The notes: generated by a model not told the origin, from the sequence alone. A stretch of 32,208 bases of DNA from an uncultured Marixanthomonas sp. (GCA_913057965.1 CAJXPE010000005.1:1-32208), one strand, 5' to 3'; shown: positions 9,409 through 19,524, counted from the first letter of the stretch. Numbers and translations are program-made.

Positions 9409-10470
9409 TTAACTACTTATTATTCTCTTATAAATATTCTCATAAGCTTGTACCTCTCCTTTTATAGAGTGGTTCTCCTTAATTTGTTTTACACCTTGCT
9501 TTAATATTTTATTTCTTTCATCTTGTTGTAAATAATAGATATTTACAATTTTTTCAATTAATTCGTCTTTGTTTTTTAAATCAAATATATACTCAGAATT
9601 TAACAAGTACTTAGCCCCACCCCCCGAGTCTGAGCTTAAAACAGGAACTCCACATGCCATAGCTTCTATAATTGAAACAGGCAAACCTTCATTAAGAGAG
9701 GGAAGAATAAATAAATCTAAAGTATTTAAAGCTTTTGGAACCCTTTTGTTTTCAATAAAACCGTGAAATTGAACCCGATTTTCTAACGTATGTTTTTCTA
9801 TATATTCATTTAAAAATTTTCTATACTCTTTTTCTTCATTACCATATAAATGCAGGACAACATTTTCGGGGAGTGACAGTAATGACTTAACTAAAAACAA
9901 TTGGTTTTTATTTGTATTAATATTCCCTATGCACCCAATATTAAACGTATTACGAGATGTTTTTTTTAAAGGTTTAAAAATATCTGTATCCACCCCGTGC
10001 GGAATAAACGAAATTTTATTTTGAAAAAAAGAAATGTTAAAAAAACGCTTTTTCATTTCTGGATTATTATATGCTATATGATTTGAAAATATACTTTTTA
10101 AAAACCACCTTTTAGACAAAGCATTATTTTTTTTTGTATATAGATATTTTACTCCTGAAAATCGACTAACAAGCGGTTCTATATAATTTGATTTATAGTC
10201 CCAAGAATGAATTATATCTATGTTATTACTTTTTATAGCTTTACGAAACCGAATTATATCGATTTTAACCTTACCTGTATATTCAAAAACAATACGCTTG
10301 TCTAACGGAATCACTTCGGGTATTAATTCTGGATATTTTTCAACACAAACGTATGGATCAAACTTTGTTTTATTTATTTTTTTGAATAAAGACAATAAAA
10401 CATACTGACTGCCCGCTGTTTTAAAATTGGGGATGGTATATAATATTTTTATTTTATTCTTTTGAATCAA
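9409..10470 (-). CDS. Glycosyltransferase family 4
   Basis: LPSLNEGLPVSIIEAMACGVPVLSSDSGGGAKYL. Confidence 0.94.
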   Translation of the reverse strand: MIQKNKIKILYTIPNFKTAGSQYVLLSLFKKINKTKFDPYVCVEKYPELIPEVIPLDKRIVFEYTGKVKIDIIRFRKAIKSNNIDIIHSWDYKSNYIEPLVSRFSGVKYLYTKKNNALSKRWFLKSIFSNHIAYNNPEMKKRFFNISFFQNKISFIPHGVDTDIFKPLKKTSRNTFNIGCIGNINTNKNQLFLVKSLLSLPENVVLHLYGNEEKEYRKFLNEYIEKHTLENRVQFHGFIENKRVPKALNTLDLFILPSLNEGLPVSIIEAMACGVPVLSSDSGGGAKYLLNSEYIFDLKNKDELIEKIVNIYYLQQDERNKILKQGVKQIKENHSIKGEVQAYENIYKRIISS

Positions 10471-10509
10471 TTATTAAGATTTTGAAGTTTTATACAAATC
10501 GTATATTCT

Positions 10510-11424
10510 CTACTCATTAGCATCTTTTATTTTTTTGATCAACCTACTATATAATACAGAATATGGTACCCTTTGAAAAGGATTGTGTAATAAAGTTTTA
10601 AGTATAGAAGTATAAAAAGCACTTGAATATTTCGAGCGTAACTCCAATTCTTTTTGATTCCTTAGTGCTTTCTGGTAAATAGAAGCACTTATTATTTCTG
10701 GGTATTCATAATAAAAAGATCTTAACAGTTCTCTATTAGCCTTAAAATGAATTTCTTTTTTGGAAGTTACAGAATCCCGCTTTGTCCTCCTATCCAGTCT
10801 CACCAATATTACCGAAAGTCCGTAAATTTTCGAGACAAGCGAAAATCTTAAGAAATAAGCCCAATCTATAGGAACATTTGGATAATGTTGTGAAAAATAA
10901 AGACCATATTTAATGTGCACAGATTTTCGGAACATCATACAACTATTTACTATTTTTGTTTGGTTTATATAATTTAATAAGAATAATTCCTCACCTTCAG
11001 GATATTGATCTTTGTGAACCAAAAGTCCAGGAAATTTAGATGTGACTTTTTTTCCATTCCAAAATTCTGCAATTCCAGAGACCAGCCCAATATCAGCTTT
11101 TCTATCCAATAGCGCTACTTGTAATTGTAACCGATCAGGATAGTAATAGTCGTCTTGCTCTGCTATAGCTATATATTTACCTTTAGTATTAGCCACCAAC
11201 CTATTCATTGTAGGACCCAAACCAAGATTTACTTCATTTTCTAAGATGGTCATTTTTTGAAAAGAAGATTTATAAGAAAGCAAAATTTGTTTACAACGAT
11301 CTTTTGTGCCATCAATGCAAGCAATTAACTCAAAATCATTAAACGTTTGAGCTATCAAGCTGTTTAAAGTAATTTTTAGCGTTTTTTCACCATTATAAAT
11401 AGGGAGTATAACTGAAACCTTCAT
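10510..11424 (-). CDS. Glycosyltransferase family 2 (start trimmed from ORF-track 11505 to ATG at 11424)
   Basis: MKVSVILPIYNGEKTLKITLNSLIAQTFNDFELIACIDGTKD; IAIAEQDDYYYPDRL. Trimming removes the overlap with the 11432-12919 gene. Confidence 0.92.
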   Translation of the reverse strand: MKVSVILPIYNGEKTLKITLNSLIAQTFNDFELIACIDGTKDRCKQILLSYKSSFQKMTILENEVNLGLGPTMNRLVANTKGKYIAIAEQDDYYYPDRLQLQVALLDRKADIGLVSGIAEFWNGKKVTSKFPGLLVHKDQYPEGEELFLLNYINQTKIVNSCMMFRKSVHIKYGLYFSQHYPNVPIDWAYFLRFSLVSKIYGLSVILVRLDRRTKRDSVTSKKEIHFKANRELLRSFYYEYPEIISASIYQKALRNQKELELRSKYSSAFYTSILKTLLHNPFQRVPYSVLYSRLIKKIKDANE

Positions 11425-11431
11425 TTTATAG

Positions 11432-12919
11432 TTACTTATTACATTTCTTTTTCCACACCGCCAATGTAAGCAACATACTAACTGGATGCGAATACGTAAC
11501 AGCATCTACCGCTTTAAACGAATTATAAAACCGGGCTACCAACGATTTTGAAATAAAGAGGTGAAAATCTTTGTCGAAAATATAGTTTTGTAACTGTTCA
11601 TCATTCTCCATACCTACAAACTGTAGCTCCCAATTTCGTTGTATATACGGTTTCCCCATTTTTTCCTTTACAGTTCGTTTAAGTTTATTGCCTATGCGAT
11701 ATGGTAAATTATTGGGCGCTTTATTTTTTTCAAAAGTATATAAATTATAAGGTCTTTGTGCTTGCCACGTTATTTTTGCCAACTCAGGAGCTTGTTTTTT
11801 TATATACGCTAGCTGTAATTTTCTATCTGCTAAGTATTCCTCAGGGATCGTACAGATAAACTCACACATACGATCATCATAATAGGGTAACGTTATAGGG
11901 TGTGCCGCTTCAAAAACAGATAAGTTTACCGAAGTCCATCGCGGAGCCCAGTATAAACTTTTAAACGCCCGTACTTTTGCGCTTGGTTTTTCAATTGTGA
12001 TGTTAGCAAGCAAGTTTGAAATCCTTTGCCGTAGATAGTCCTCAAAAGCCCCTTTCAATTCCCATTCATCCCAAAGTGCCGTTGCCAATTCCATGCCGCC
12101 TTTTTTGATGATTTTTTTTAAAATCACTTCTGGTAATTGTTCTTCGGTTACTGTTTCTTCTATTCCACAATCAAAAAACACATCGCCCCAATGTCCCAAT
12201 GAAAAAACACCATTCATTTTTTCTAGATCATCTAGTACAGCCATTTGCCGCGGATGGGTAAAATCGGAATAACAACTATTAATTTTAGCAAGTTCTTTAA
12301 GTTTTGACCATAGGTATCCAGGTTCTACAGTAAATTCCTGAAACTGAAATCCACAGGTTTTTGCTATTTCTTTTGCTATTTTATGTTCTGGATAGCCTCC
12401 TTTAAACGAATAGCTATACGATGATACCGGGTTTTCCAATTTTGATAGGGCAACAGCTTGTGTCCTACTATCCAATCCACCGGATAATGGCAATATAATG
12501 GAGTTTTTAGCAACTTGTTCCGCTATTATTTGCTCAAAGAGTGATGTAAATTCGTCCAAAGCAGTTTGAAATGGTATATCTCTTGGACTGTAATGCCATG
12601 TAAACCAAGGCTTGCTTTCAATCCAAATGCCGCGTTCGTCAATGGTATTTTCGGAAGCTGGGGGAAGTACTTTTTCATTCTGCCAATAGGTGTCCGTATC
12701 CAAAAAAAAACCCGTAGCTGCGAAAATACAGATTGCCTTTTTGTCCAATTCATTGGGCGCATGCACCTTAACAAATTGTTGATGGGTTGGAATTATTGGG
12801 GTTTTTATTGTTTTCAAAAGTGAGGTTAATTGGTATCGGTGTCTTCGATACATTCTGAAAGCAATATCTATTTTTCTTTTAAATTTTACACAAGGAAAGC
12901 TTTCAGAACACTCAGACAC
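11432..12919 (-). CDS. Asparagine synthase-related protein (AsnB C-domain; no recognisable glutaminase Cys2)
   Basis: IILPLSGGLDSRTQAVAL PP-loop; VLPPAS-like linker; ORF-track start is GTG. Confidence 0.85.
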   Translation of the reverse strand: MSECSESFPCVKFKRKIDIAFRMYRRHRYQLTSLLKTIKTPIIPTHQQFVKVHAPNELDKKAICIFAATGFFLDTDTYWQNEKVLPPASENTIDERGIWIESKPWFTWHYSPRDIPFQTALDEFTSLFEQIIAEQVAKNSIILPLSGGLDSRTQAVALSKLENPVSSYSYSFKGGYPEHKIAKEIAKTCGFQFQEFTVEPGYLWSKLKELAKINSCYSDFTHPRQMAVLDDLEKMNGVFSLGHWGDVFFDCGIEETVTEEQLPEVILKKIIKKGGMELATALWDEWELKGAFEDYLRQRISNLLANITIEKPSAKVRAFKSLYWAPRWTSVNLSVFEAAHPITLPYYDDRMCEFICTIPEEYLADRKLQLAYIKKQAPELAKITWQAQRPYNLYTFEKNKAPNNLPYRIGNKLKRTVKEKMGKPYIQRNWELQFVGMENDEQLQNYIFDKDFHLFISKSLVARFYNSFKAVDAVTYSHPVSMLLTLAVWKKKCNK

Positions 12920-12960
12920 CTATGAAATTTATATTGATAAAACAAATATACAGAATTAAG

Positions 12961-13045
12961 AGGAGCGCAAAACTCTCTCGTCTGCCACAGGCGCAGATCC
13001 CTACTTCGACTTGGCTCAGCATAGGTTTTTAAAAAGAGGGGCGCT
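12961..13045. repeat. Intergenic region with small inverted repeats
   Basis: tctgc-cacaggc-gcaga (12981-12997); agcgc (12964) / gcgct (13041); tacttcgacttggctcagcata resembles common Flavobacteriia intergenic repeat text. Confidence 0.45.
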
Positions 13046-13108
13046 AAATGGAGCTTGCCAATCTTACCAAGTTAAAGACTTAAGTTCTTAAAAATTAAAA
13101 TTTAGCTA

Positions 13109-13127
13109 CTCCCTTTAAAAAAGGGAG
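13109..13127 (-). terminator. Possible hairpin terminator/attenuator at the 3' end of the 13115-14341 gene
   Basis: ctccctttaaaaaagggag: 8-bp perfect stem, TAA stop of the gene lies in the hairpin; no strong U-tract, so function is uncertain. Confidence 0.4.
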
Positions 13128-14341
13128 ATGTTAGCCTTTGGCGAACGGATGGATTTTTGCACCCTCATTACTTTCTTATACAATTTTTCCATCCCCGCAA
13201 CCATCATCTCTTCACTATGCTGTTGTTCCGCTTTTTTTCGAGCTGCCAACCGTACGGCTTCTATTTGTTCTTGTGGCAACTTTGTAAAATCGATAATACT
13301 ATCGACTATTGCATTAGGGTTTCGTATGGGGATTAACCATCCCTCTTTAGCATGGGTAATTAGTTCTGAGACGCCGCCACAATCGGTGCTTAACACCGGC
13401 AGACCGACTGCCATGGCTTCTACCAACACATTGGGCAAGCCTTCTTCCAAGCTGGGCATGAGCAATAACGAAGCTTGTTTCATTTGTTTGAAGACAATTT
13501 CTTGAGGCAACCGATTTTCTAATTTCACACAACTTTGCAAGCCAAACTCATGAATTAAAAACTGTAACTCTTCATCTCCTGCTCCTCCAATAATAGTATA
13601 TTGAAAAGCTATGTTTGTTTCTTTTAATAGCTTGCAGGCTTGTAAGGCATAGTCGTATCCTTTTTTCCAATGTGGCCTTCCAATGGAAAGCAACTGCAAA
13701 GGAGACGTTATAGTAAATCCTTTCTTAAAACTAATTTCATCTATAACCAACCCAGTATATACAACCCTATCAATTTTGTTTAGTGAATTCCAAATCTTAT
13801 CGCCATTAATAGCCATTGCTTTTGACACAGAATGAAATCCGGCAATTTTTGGATACCATTGTTGTAAATAGTCAAAATTATCGGTGTCCACAAAAGGGCG
13901 AACATTGTTATGATAACCCCGTTGGCTTAATACCACCGGTATTTTTTGTTCGAGTAGCACATGTTCAAACCACGGTATTGTAGAAGGCCATTGTAAATGG
14001 ATTATATCGGGGTTTATTTTTTTTAACGTCCACGTCAAGTTTTGTTGTTGAAGGTGTTTTTTATCCCCTCTAACTAACTTTTTAAGAATTGTTAGTAATC
14101 CCCTTATACTGCCTTGTCGCATTGCTTGTTTCAAAGAGGTAATTGCCAATTTAAACTTGTTTTGATTGCTCCCTAAAGAAACATAGGTTACTTTTTCAAT
14201 AGGTTTCGCCAATGATTCATTAAAACCAAGAACATACACTTGATGCTGCTGTGCCAACCCTGTAACCAAACGATTAATAAAAGCCGTGGTTTTAAAACTA
14301 CCATCAAAGATTATTATTTTTAAAGGTTTTTGCATATTCAA
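13115..14341 (-). CDS. Glycosyltransferase family 4
   Basis: IGRPHWKKGYDYALQACKLL; MPSLEEGLPNVLVEAMAVGLPVLSTDCGGVSELI. Confidence 0.95.
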   Translation of the reverse strand: MNMQKPLKIIIFDGSFKTTAFINRLVTGLAQQHQVYVLGFNESLAKPIEKVTYVSLGSNQNKFKLAITSLKQAMRQGSIRGLLTILKKLVRGDKKHLQQQNLTWTLKKINPDIIHLQWPSTIPWFEHVLLEQKIPVVLSQRGYHNNVRPFVDTDNFDYLQQWYPKIAGFHSVSKAMAINGDKIWNSLNKIDRVVYTGLVIDEISFKKGFTITSPLQLLSIGRPHWKKGYDYALQACKLLKETNIAFQYTIIGGAGDEELQFLIHEFGLQSCVKLENRLPQEIVFKQMKQASLLLMPSLEEGLPNVLVEAMAVGLPVLSTDCGGVSELITHAKEGWLIPIRNPNAIVDSIIDFTKLPQEQIEAVRLAARKKAEQQHSEEMMVAGMEKLYKKVMRVQKSIRSPKANISLF

Positions 14342-14348
14342 TTTAGAA

Positions 14349-15371
14349 TCAGCTTAATTGATTATAAAATTCTTGGATTTCCACTCCTACTCGTTTCCAA
14401 TCCAACTTCAAAGCCTTTTGTCTTGTTTTTTGCTGCATTTCTAACAAGCGCGCCTCATCTAATAAGACTTTTTCAACTTCTTGTACAAAAGTTGGCACAC
14501 CCCCTTTTTCTACTATAACTGCAGCGGTTTCTTTCAAATATATTGTATTGCCCCCTACATCACTGGTTATAATTGGCAAACCACACGCCATAGCCTCTAA
14601 AATAGAATTACAGGCCGTACTGTTAATCATTGGTAAATACAACGCTGTCGCTTCTTGATATAACGCTCTCAACTCAAGATCTTTCACAGCTGTCAAAATA
14701 TCTATGCATTTATGAGGTATAACTTTTTTAGCATACGCTGGATGAACCACTATTAGTATTTTTATTTCTGGTATACTTTCTGCTATCATAGGGATCGATG
14801 CATTTAGTGTACTAAAATCCCGGAGGTGTTGTCCTACAAACAACACCATATTTTTCTTTTTTCTTGAAGTATCAGGAACAAAAAACTGCGTATCGACCCC
14901 ATGCGGAATATAAGCTACGTTCTCCAACTGCAACCACTGTTTTAAAAACTCAACTTGATTAGCTCCTACAGCTATGGCGCCATCCAATTTTTGCAAAGCG
15001 GAAACATTCGTAATCGTTTCTTTTAAAACCTCGGGAGGCTTATGAAACGTAGCACAAAACTTCGTATTGGGAAATTTTCGTTTTAAAAAGCCTAGATGCC
15101 GGATATCTCGTTCGCCGTTTAAAAAATGTACGATATTCCTTTCGTTTTTATGCTTTTGAAGCAATTGGAACAATTCAACCTCTTTTAATACGCTTCCTAC
15201 AGTGTAATTACCTTTTCTTTGTGAATGGAACCCAGCAAGTCTCTTTGCTATTCTAAAAGGGAATTTAGTGGCTCCATATACCACATGAGCGTCCACATAA
15301 TCAATCAACCTGCCGTAGCCAGAGTTTTGGGCATGATGCGGAGAGCGATGATGGATTAAAAAGACGTTCAC
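14349..15371 (-). CDS. Glycosyltransferase family 4
   Basis: YIPHGVDTQFFVPD; LPMINSTACNSILEAMACGLPIITSDVGGNTIYL. Confidence 0.93.
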   Translation of the reverse strand: MNVFLIHHRSPHHAQNSGYGRLIDYVDAHVVYGATKFPFRIAKRLAGFHSQRKGNYTVGSVLKEVELFQLLQKHKNERNIVHFLNGERDIRHLGFLKRKFPNTKFCATFHKPPEVLKETITNVSALQKLDGAIAVGANQVEFLKQWLQLENVAYIPHGVDTQFFVPDTSRKKKNMVLFVGQHLRDFSTLNASIPMIAESIPEIKILIVVHPAYAKKVIPHKCIDILTAVKDLELRALYQEATALYLPMINSTACNSILEAMACGLPIITSDVGGNTIYLKETAAVIVEKGGVPTFVQEVEKVLLDEARLLEMQQKTRQKALKLDWKRVGVEIQEFYNQLS

Positions 15372-16510
15372 TAGTATTCTAAAGGTTTGTTCAACATAAA
15401 TTCTAAGATACGTTTTGTGTTTTGAACTGGATGCACATGTTTTTCAAAATAAGCACGGGCATTTTTTGAAAGATTCGAAGCAAGTGTGTTATCTTCTAAA
15501 ACCATTTTAATTTTCTCAACAAGTTCAGTATCATTATTGAAGTATAAAAGTTCTTTACCTTCTATAAGTGGTTCTGGAAGTACCGTAGTAAGGGGCTCAG
15601 CTATTATAACTTTACCTTGCGATAGATATTCAGCCATCTTCCACGCTGGAGAGTTTGCCAGTCCACGTGTATAAATAACAATTTTTGCTTTCTTTAAGGC
15701 GTTTAAATATTCCTCGGGAGCCGTAGGAACATTGGTAAGGGCATCTCCATATTTTTCGGTTGCTATTTTTGAGGGTACAAACCCTCCTACAAAAGAATCA
15801 GGGAAATACTTTCGTAATACTTTAATAATATGATATCGTTGCTGATGTATCTGTTTTACATCTTCGTCATGTTCATGCAGAAAGCATCGAGTTTGAAACA
15901 TAATTGTTCGAGCAGATGGTTTTTCTAAAGTTTCAAATCTTCCTAAAAATCTATTTTCATCAGATTTTTTTATGTGAGCTGAAACCCGACTATATGTGTT
16001 TTTTAATCTTTTGAAAAACAGTCCATCAAATTTGATATTCCACAAAATACTGGACAACATCACTCCCATTTTAAATTTATTTTTTTTTGAATTACTGAAA
16101 GTTGATTGAACTCGAAAGGTGAGACCCAATGGATATACTTGTCTTTTATATATTTGATTTAAAATATTTACAAACCTACTTTCAAAATTTCGTTTAAAAT
16201 AAAAATCACACGTTTTCAGTGCAACTGTAGAAAAATATTCCGCATGATCATATAAATCAGTAGTAAAGCTTATTTTTTTATTCGTTTTAGTGTCTATGAG
16301 GGTATAAAAAGATACTTTAGGAAAGGCATGCGATGTTTCTGCTATCAATCCATTATCATCCACTCCAACTCTACCCTTATTTTTCTTTAAAGAAAGCTGC
16401 ACTTTTACATCTATCAAGCCTTTCTGCTGCAGTTCAAACAAACCCGTTTGTATATACGAAGCATGATTGAGCTCTTGAGGGGTATGAATAATAACGGTAT
16501 AGGTTGGCAT
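15371..16510 (-). CDS. Probable glycosyltransferase (GT-B-like C-terminus, atypical N-terminus)
   Basis: YTRGLANSPAWKMAEYLSQGKVIIAEPLTTVLPEPLIEGKELLYFNNDTELVEKI; start/stop abuts 14349-15371. Confidence 0.65.
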   Translation of the reverse strand: MPTYTVIIHTPQELNHASYIQTGLFELQQKGLIDVKVQLSLKKNKGRVGVDDNGLIAETSHAFPKVSFYTLIDTKTNKKISFTTDLYDHAEYFSTVALKTCDFYFKRNFESRFVNILNQIYKRQVYPLGLTFRVQSTFSNSKKNKFKMGVMLSSILWNIKFDGLFFKRLKNTYSRVSAHIKKSDENRFLGRFETLEKPSARTIMFQTRCFLHEHDEDVKQIHQQRYHIIKVLRKYFPDSFVGGFVPSKIATEKYGDALTNVPTAPEEYLNALKKAKIVIYTRGLANSPAWKMAEYLSQGKVIIAEPLTTVLPEPLIEGKELLYFNNDTELVEKIKMVLEDNTLASNLSKNARAYFEKHVHPVQNTKRILEFMLNKPLEY

Positions 16511-16524
16511 TTTATTTATACAAA

Positions 16525-17655
16525 TTAACGAAAAACATGGTTTACAGACTCACGTAAGGCATATATGGTTTGAGTAAGGCTCCATTTTTTTTCAACCATC
16601 AATCGAGCATTGTTACTATATTTTTGTTGTAGTATCGGGGATTGCACGTATTGTAAAATACGCTCCATAAATCGGCTTTTTGTTGCTAATATACCATTCA
16701 CATTGTCTTCAATTATTTCGTCAGAACCTCCAGCTCCTTTTAATGCTGCAACAGGAGTGCCACACGCCATGGCTTCTACTAATACCATTCCAAATGACTC
16801 ATGTATGCTAGGCAATAATAAAAGATTTGCCTTTTGGTAATACGGAACTAATTGTTTCTGCTCTACCGTTCCTACAAAATTTATATGTTCCGCTACTCTT
16901 AACTTATGTGCCAATGTTTTTAATTCTGAGAAATAAATAGCATCACTTACAGGCCCGACAATCGTTAAGGATACCTTTTTCTCTTGATTGTTAAGTAGAA
17001 AAGAGAGCGTTTCTATACACAATTCTATTTGTTTTAAGCGAGAAATACGGCCTACAAATAATAAGTTAACGGTATTTTTTGAGTAAGTTTTGGGTTTAAA
17101 AAACGAGGTGTCAACTCCCAAAGGCATTACTTGTATCGGTAGTTTTTTAAAAAGAGCGGTTTCTTGTAGCTGTTTTTTTTGTATTTCGGTATGTACGATA
17201 ATATGGTGCGCATATTGGTAATATTCGGTTGCTTGTTGATGGGTTGACATATGAATACCTCCCACCATGGCTATATACGGTTTGCCCTTATTAGCCAGCA
17301 TCTTTGCCAGTTTAAAACAATACGGACTTCCGTGTCCAGACATATTAATGATGGTAACATCCGGAGGGTTGAAACAGGAACTGCCATAATGAAAAAAAGA
17401 CTGTTGTTTACGCCACGCATGTCGTTTTTTAATAAGGGGCTTGGTAATGGGCCAAAACCGTTTCGCTACTCCTTTTATGTTTTTTGTAAACGGAAAAAAA
17501 TTGTCTGTAAAATAGTCTATGGAAACCTCATACCCTTCTTCTTGTAATCTTAACAACGCTTTTTCATGAGGTTTGCTATGTGAAAATAATAAGTCATTTT
17601 CACAAAGGCCAATCGATTTGGCGGAGAAAGGATGAAGGAGGGAGATTGTTTTCAA
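16525..17655 (-). CDS. Glycosyltransferase family 4
   Basis: VMPLGVDTSFFKPK; LFVGRISRLKQIELCIETL; LPSIHESFGMVLVEAMACGTPVAALKGAGGSDEII. Confidence 0.95.
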   Translation of the reverse strand: MKTISLLHPFSAKSIGLCENDLLFSHSKPHEKALLRLQEEGYEVSIDYFTDNFFPFTKNIKGVAKRFWPITKPLIKKRHAWRKQQSFFHYGSSCFNPPDVTIINMSGHGSPYCFKLAKMLANKGKPYIAMVGGIHMSTHQQATEYYQYAHHIIVHTEIQKKQLQETALFKKLPIQVMPLGVDTSFFKPKTYSKNTVNLLFVGRISRLKQIELCIETLSFLLNNQEKKVSLTIVGPVSDAIYFSELKTLAHKLRVAEHINFVGTVEQKQLVPYYQKANLLLLPSIHESFGMVLVEAMACGTPVAALKGAGGSDEIIEDNVNGILATKSRFMERILQYVQSPILQQKYSNNARLMVEKKWSLTQTIYALRESVNHVFR

Positions 17656-17671
17656 TTACTTTTAAATAAAT

Positions 17672-18466
17672 CTATCTATGTGCATAAATATACCCAAAAT
17701 AAGATTTTCCATCCCATTTTATGGATGTTTTAAAACCTGAGTTTTGTAATTCCCGTAAAATTTCTTCGTGATTTAAAATGGAGTGGTTATCGTGAAATTC
17801 TATTGCCATTTTACTTATATTTTTTAACCCCTCTTTCCCTAAAGATTTAATAATCTCTCCTTCTGCTCCTTCACAATCTAATTTTACAAAATCAATTTTA
17901 TCAATATTTAATTTTTCGGTCATACTCGTTAAGGTATCAGCCTTTACTTTTAAGGTTCCTTTAGTATTTATAGGTTCATTAGTATAAGAAAGCTTATGCC
18001 CTCCTGCAATATTACCTTCAATTAGAATTCTATCTTGATTATCTACACCTAGTGCAGAATTAAGACATTCTATATTTTTTATTTTATTTTGATTTATATT
18101 ATTTAATAAGGCTTTAAAATTTGAAGGATGGGGTTCAAAAGAATATACTCGTGTACCCTTAATTAGAGAGGCATACAGTGAAAACACACCTACATTTGCA
18201 CCAACATCAAAAACTACGTCGCCTTCATGTATTTTAACTTCTCCAAAACTATAAACATTCTTCACGAAAATTTCCTTGAAAATACTTAAGGTGTTTTGGT
18301 TTGCATTAAAAAAATTGAGTCCATTTCGTAGTTTTAAGGTATTAACAGATTTACCATTAATTGTTCTTTTAATTATACTGTCCCAATTATAGAAATTTTT
18401 ACGTAGATCCATTATTTCTTGAATTACACGCTTGACTCTATATATTCTGTGTTTTGTATCTTTCAT
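17672..18466 (-). CDS. FkbM-family methyltransferase
   Basis: VVFDVGANVGVFSLYASLIKGTRVYSFEPHPSNFKALLNNINQN; IDFVKLDCEGAEGEII. Confidence 0.92.
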   Translation of the reverse strand: MKDTKHRIYRVKRVIQEIMDLRKNFYNWDSIIKRTINGKSVNTLKLRNGLNFFNANQNTLSIFKEIFVKNVYSFGEVKIHEGDVVFDVGANVGVFSLYASLIKGTRVYSFEPHPSNFKALLNNINQNKIKNIECLNSALGVDNQDRILIEGNIAGGHKLSYTNEPINTKGTLKVKADTLTSMTEKLNIDKIDFVKLDCEGAEGEIIKSLGKEGLKNISKMAIEFHDNHSILNHEEILRELQNSGFKTSIKWDGKSYFGYIYAHR

Positions 18467-18511
18467 ATTTTTTAAAATTTAACGATTCCTGATATATTTT
18501 AAAGAAAATGA

Positions 18512-19522
18512 TTATAACGCTTTTTTTATCTTTCTTTTTAAATTATTTATTCTCTTATCAACGAATTGAACAACCAAGAAGCAAATAAAAAATAGAAGCA
18601 CCACATATATTGGTAAAGCTATAAAATCCATTTTCAATTTAGTATTATGTACTCCATAACCAATTAAGGCCACATATAATATGGCAACTAAATAATGAGA
18701 TAAATAAATGGGATAACTATACATTCCAATATAGTAGTCCCATTTTTTCCATTTTTTTGATAGCTTCAAATGAAATAGCATATAAACCATAAAAAAAGCT
18801 ATTATCATATTAATGTAAATTGAAAACTCTTTAAATTCAATAGGAAGTTTAGATTTAAAATGAGCATTTAGCAAAAACCCAATATATAACAATACTATAT
18901 ATTTTATATGAACTTTACGCAAAGGTCTTATTTTAATTAACCAGTATAATGATGCACCTAAGGCAAATGGCAAAGAAGATGCAAAAATCGCACTATACCT
19001 GTATGTTTCTATATCATAATAAATATAAGTGCCAATATAATATCCAATACTGAATACTAACCACACTAAAGTTCGTTTAGCTGTTTTTGAAATACCGAAT
19101 GAAATAAGTAAATAAAATAATATTTCATTGGTCAGTGCCCAAGCAGCGGGTAGTAAGATTGGGTTAAACCTATGAGGTACTATTTTTGGAAATATCATAG
19201 TTATATTCGCTAACCATTTTATAATTGAATCTGGGATTTTAATCAGTGGTTCACGTACTACAACTTCAGGAAATACTATAATTAAAATTATCGTAAATGC
19301 TGCAAATATCCAATAAATTGGATACAGCCTTAAAACTCTATTGATCCAAAATATTTTAAATCCTTTAAACGAATAACCATATGTTTCATGCATTATCAAC
19401 GTCATCAAAAATCCCGACAATAGGAAAAAAAATGAAACAGAATAATTACCAATTGTATAAACGTTGAATATATGTAACAAAACAACATTTAAAGCGAGTA
19501 ATGTTCTTAAAGTTCCAAACAT
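18512..19522 (-). CDS. Acyltransferase-3 family membrane O-acyltransferase
   Basis: LRTLLALNVVLLHIFNVY; SVSFFFLLSGFLMTLIM; INRVLRLYPIYWI; multi-TM. Confidence 0.9.
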   Translation of the reverse strand: MFGTLRTLLALNVVLLHIFNVYTIGNYSVSFFFLLSGFLMTLIMHETYGYSFKGFKIFWINRVLRLYPIYWIFAAFTIILIIVFPEVVVREPLIKIPDSIIKWLANITMIFPKIVPHRFNPILLPAAWALTNEILFYLLISFGISKTAKRTLVWLVFSIGYYIGTYIYYDIETYRYSAIFASSLPFALGASLYWLIKIRPLRKVHIKYIVLLYIGFLLNAHFKSKLPIEFKEFSIYINMIIAFFMVYMLFHLKLSKKWKKWDYYIGMYSYPIYLSHYLVAILYVALIGYGVHNTKLKMDFIALPIYVVLLFFICFLVVQFVDKRINNLKRKIKKAL

Positions 19523-19524
19523 TA

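Noticed and set aside
11425-11505. N-terminal extension MLLRIRIQLVCCLHWRCGKRN... of the GT2 ORF
   Set aside because: Overlaps the upstream gene; the GT2 domain begins at ATG 11424.
12526-12774. Minus-strand 82-aa ORF (and 13347-13532, 61 aa)
   Set aside because: Out-of-frame within the asparagine-synthase-like gene and a GT4 gene respectively.
13128-13505. Plus-strand ORFs with a recurring ...ETPP/EPPAP...TGxPxAMAST-NT-G... motif (also 9569-9766 and 16610-16840)
   Set aside because: They are antisense readings of the conserved GT4 motif EGLPxxxxEAMAxGxPVxxxDxGG; similarity is forced by the sense strand.
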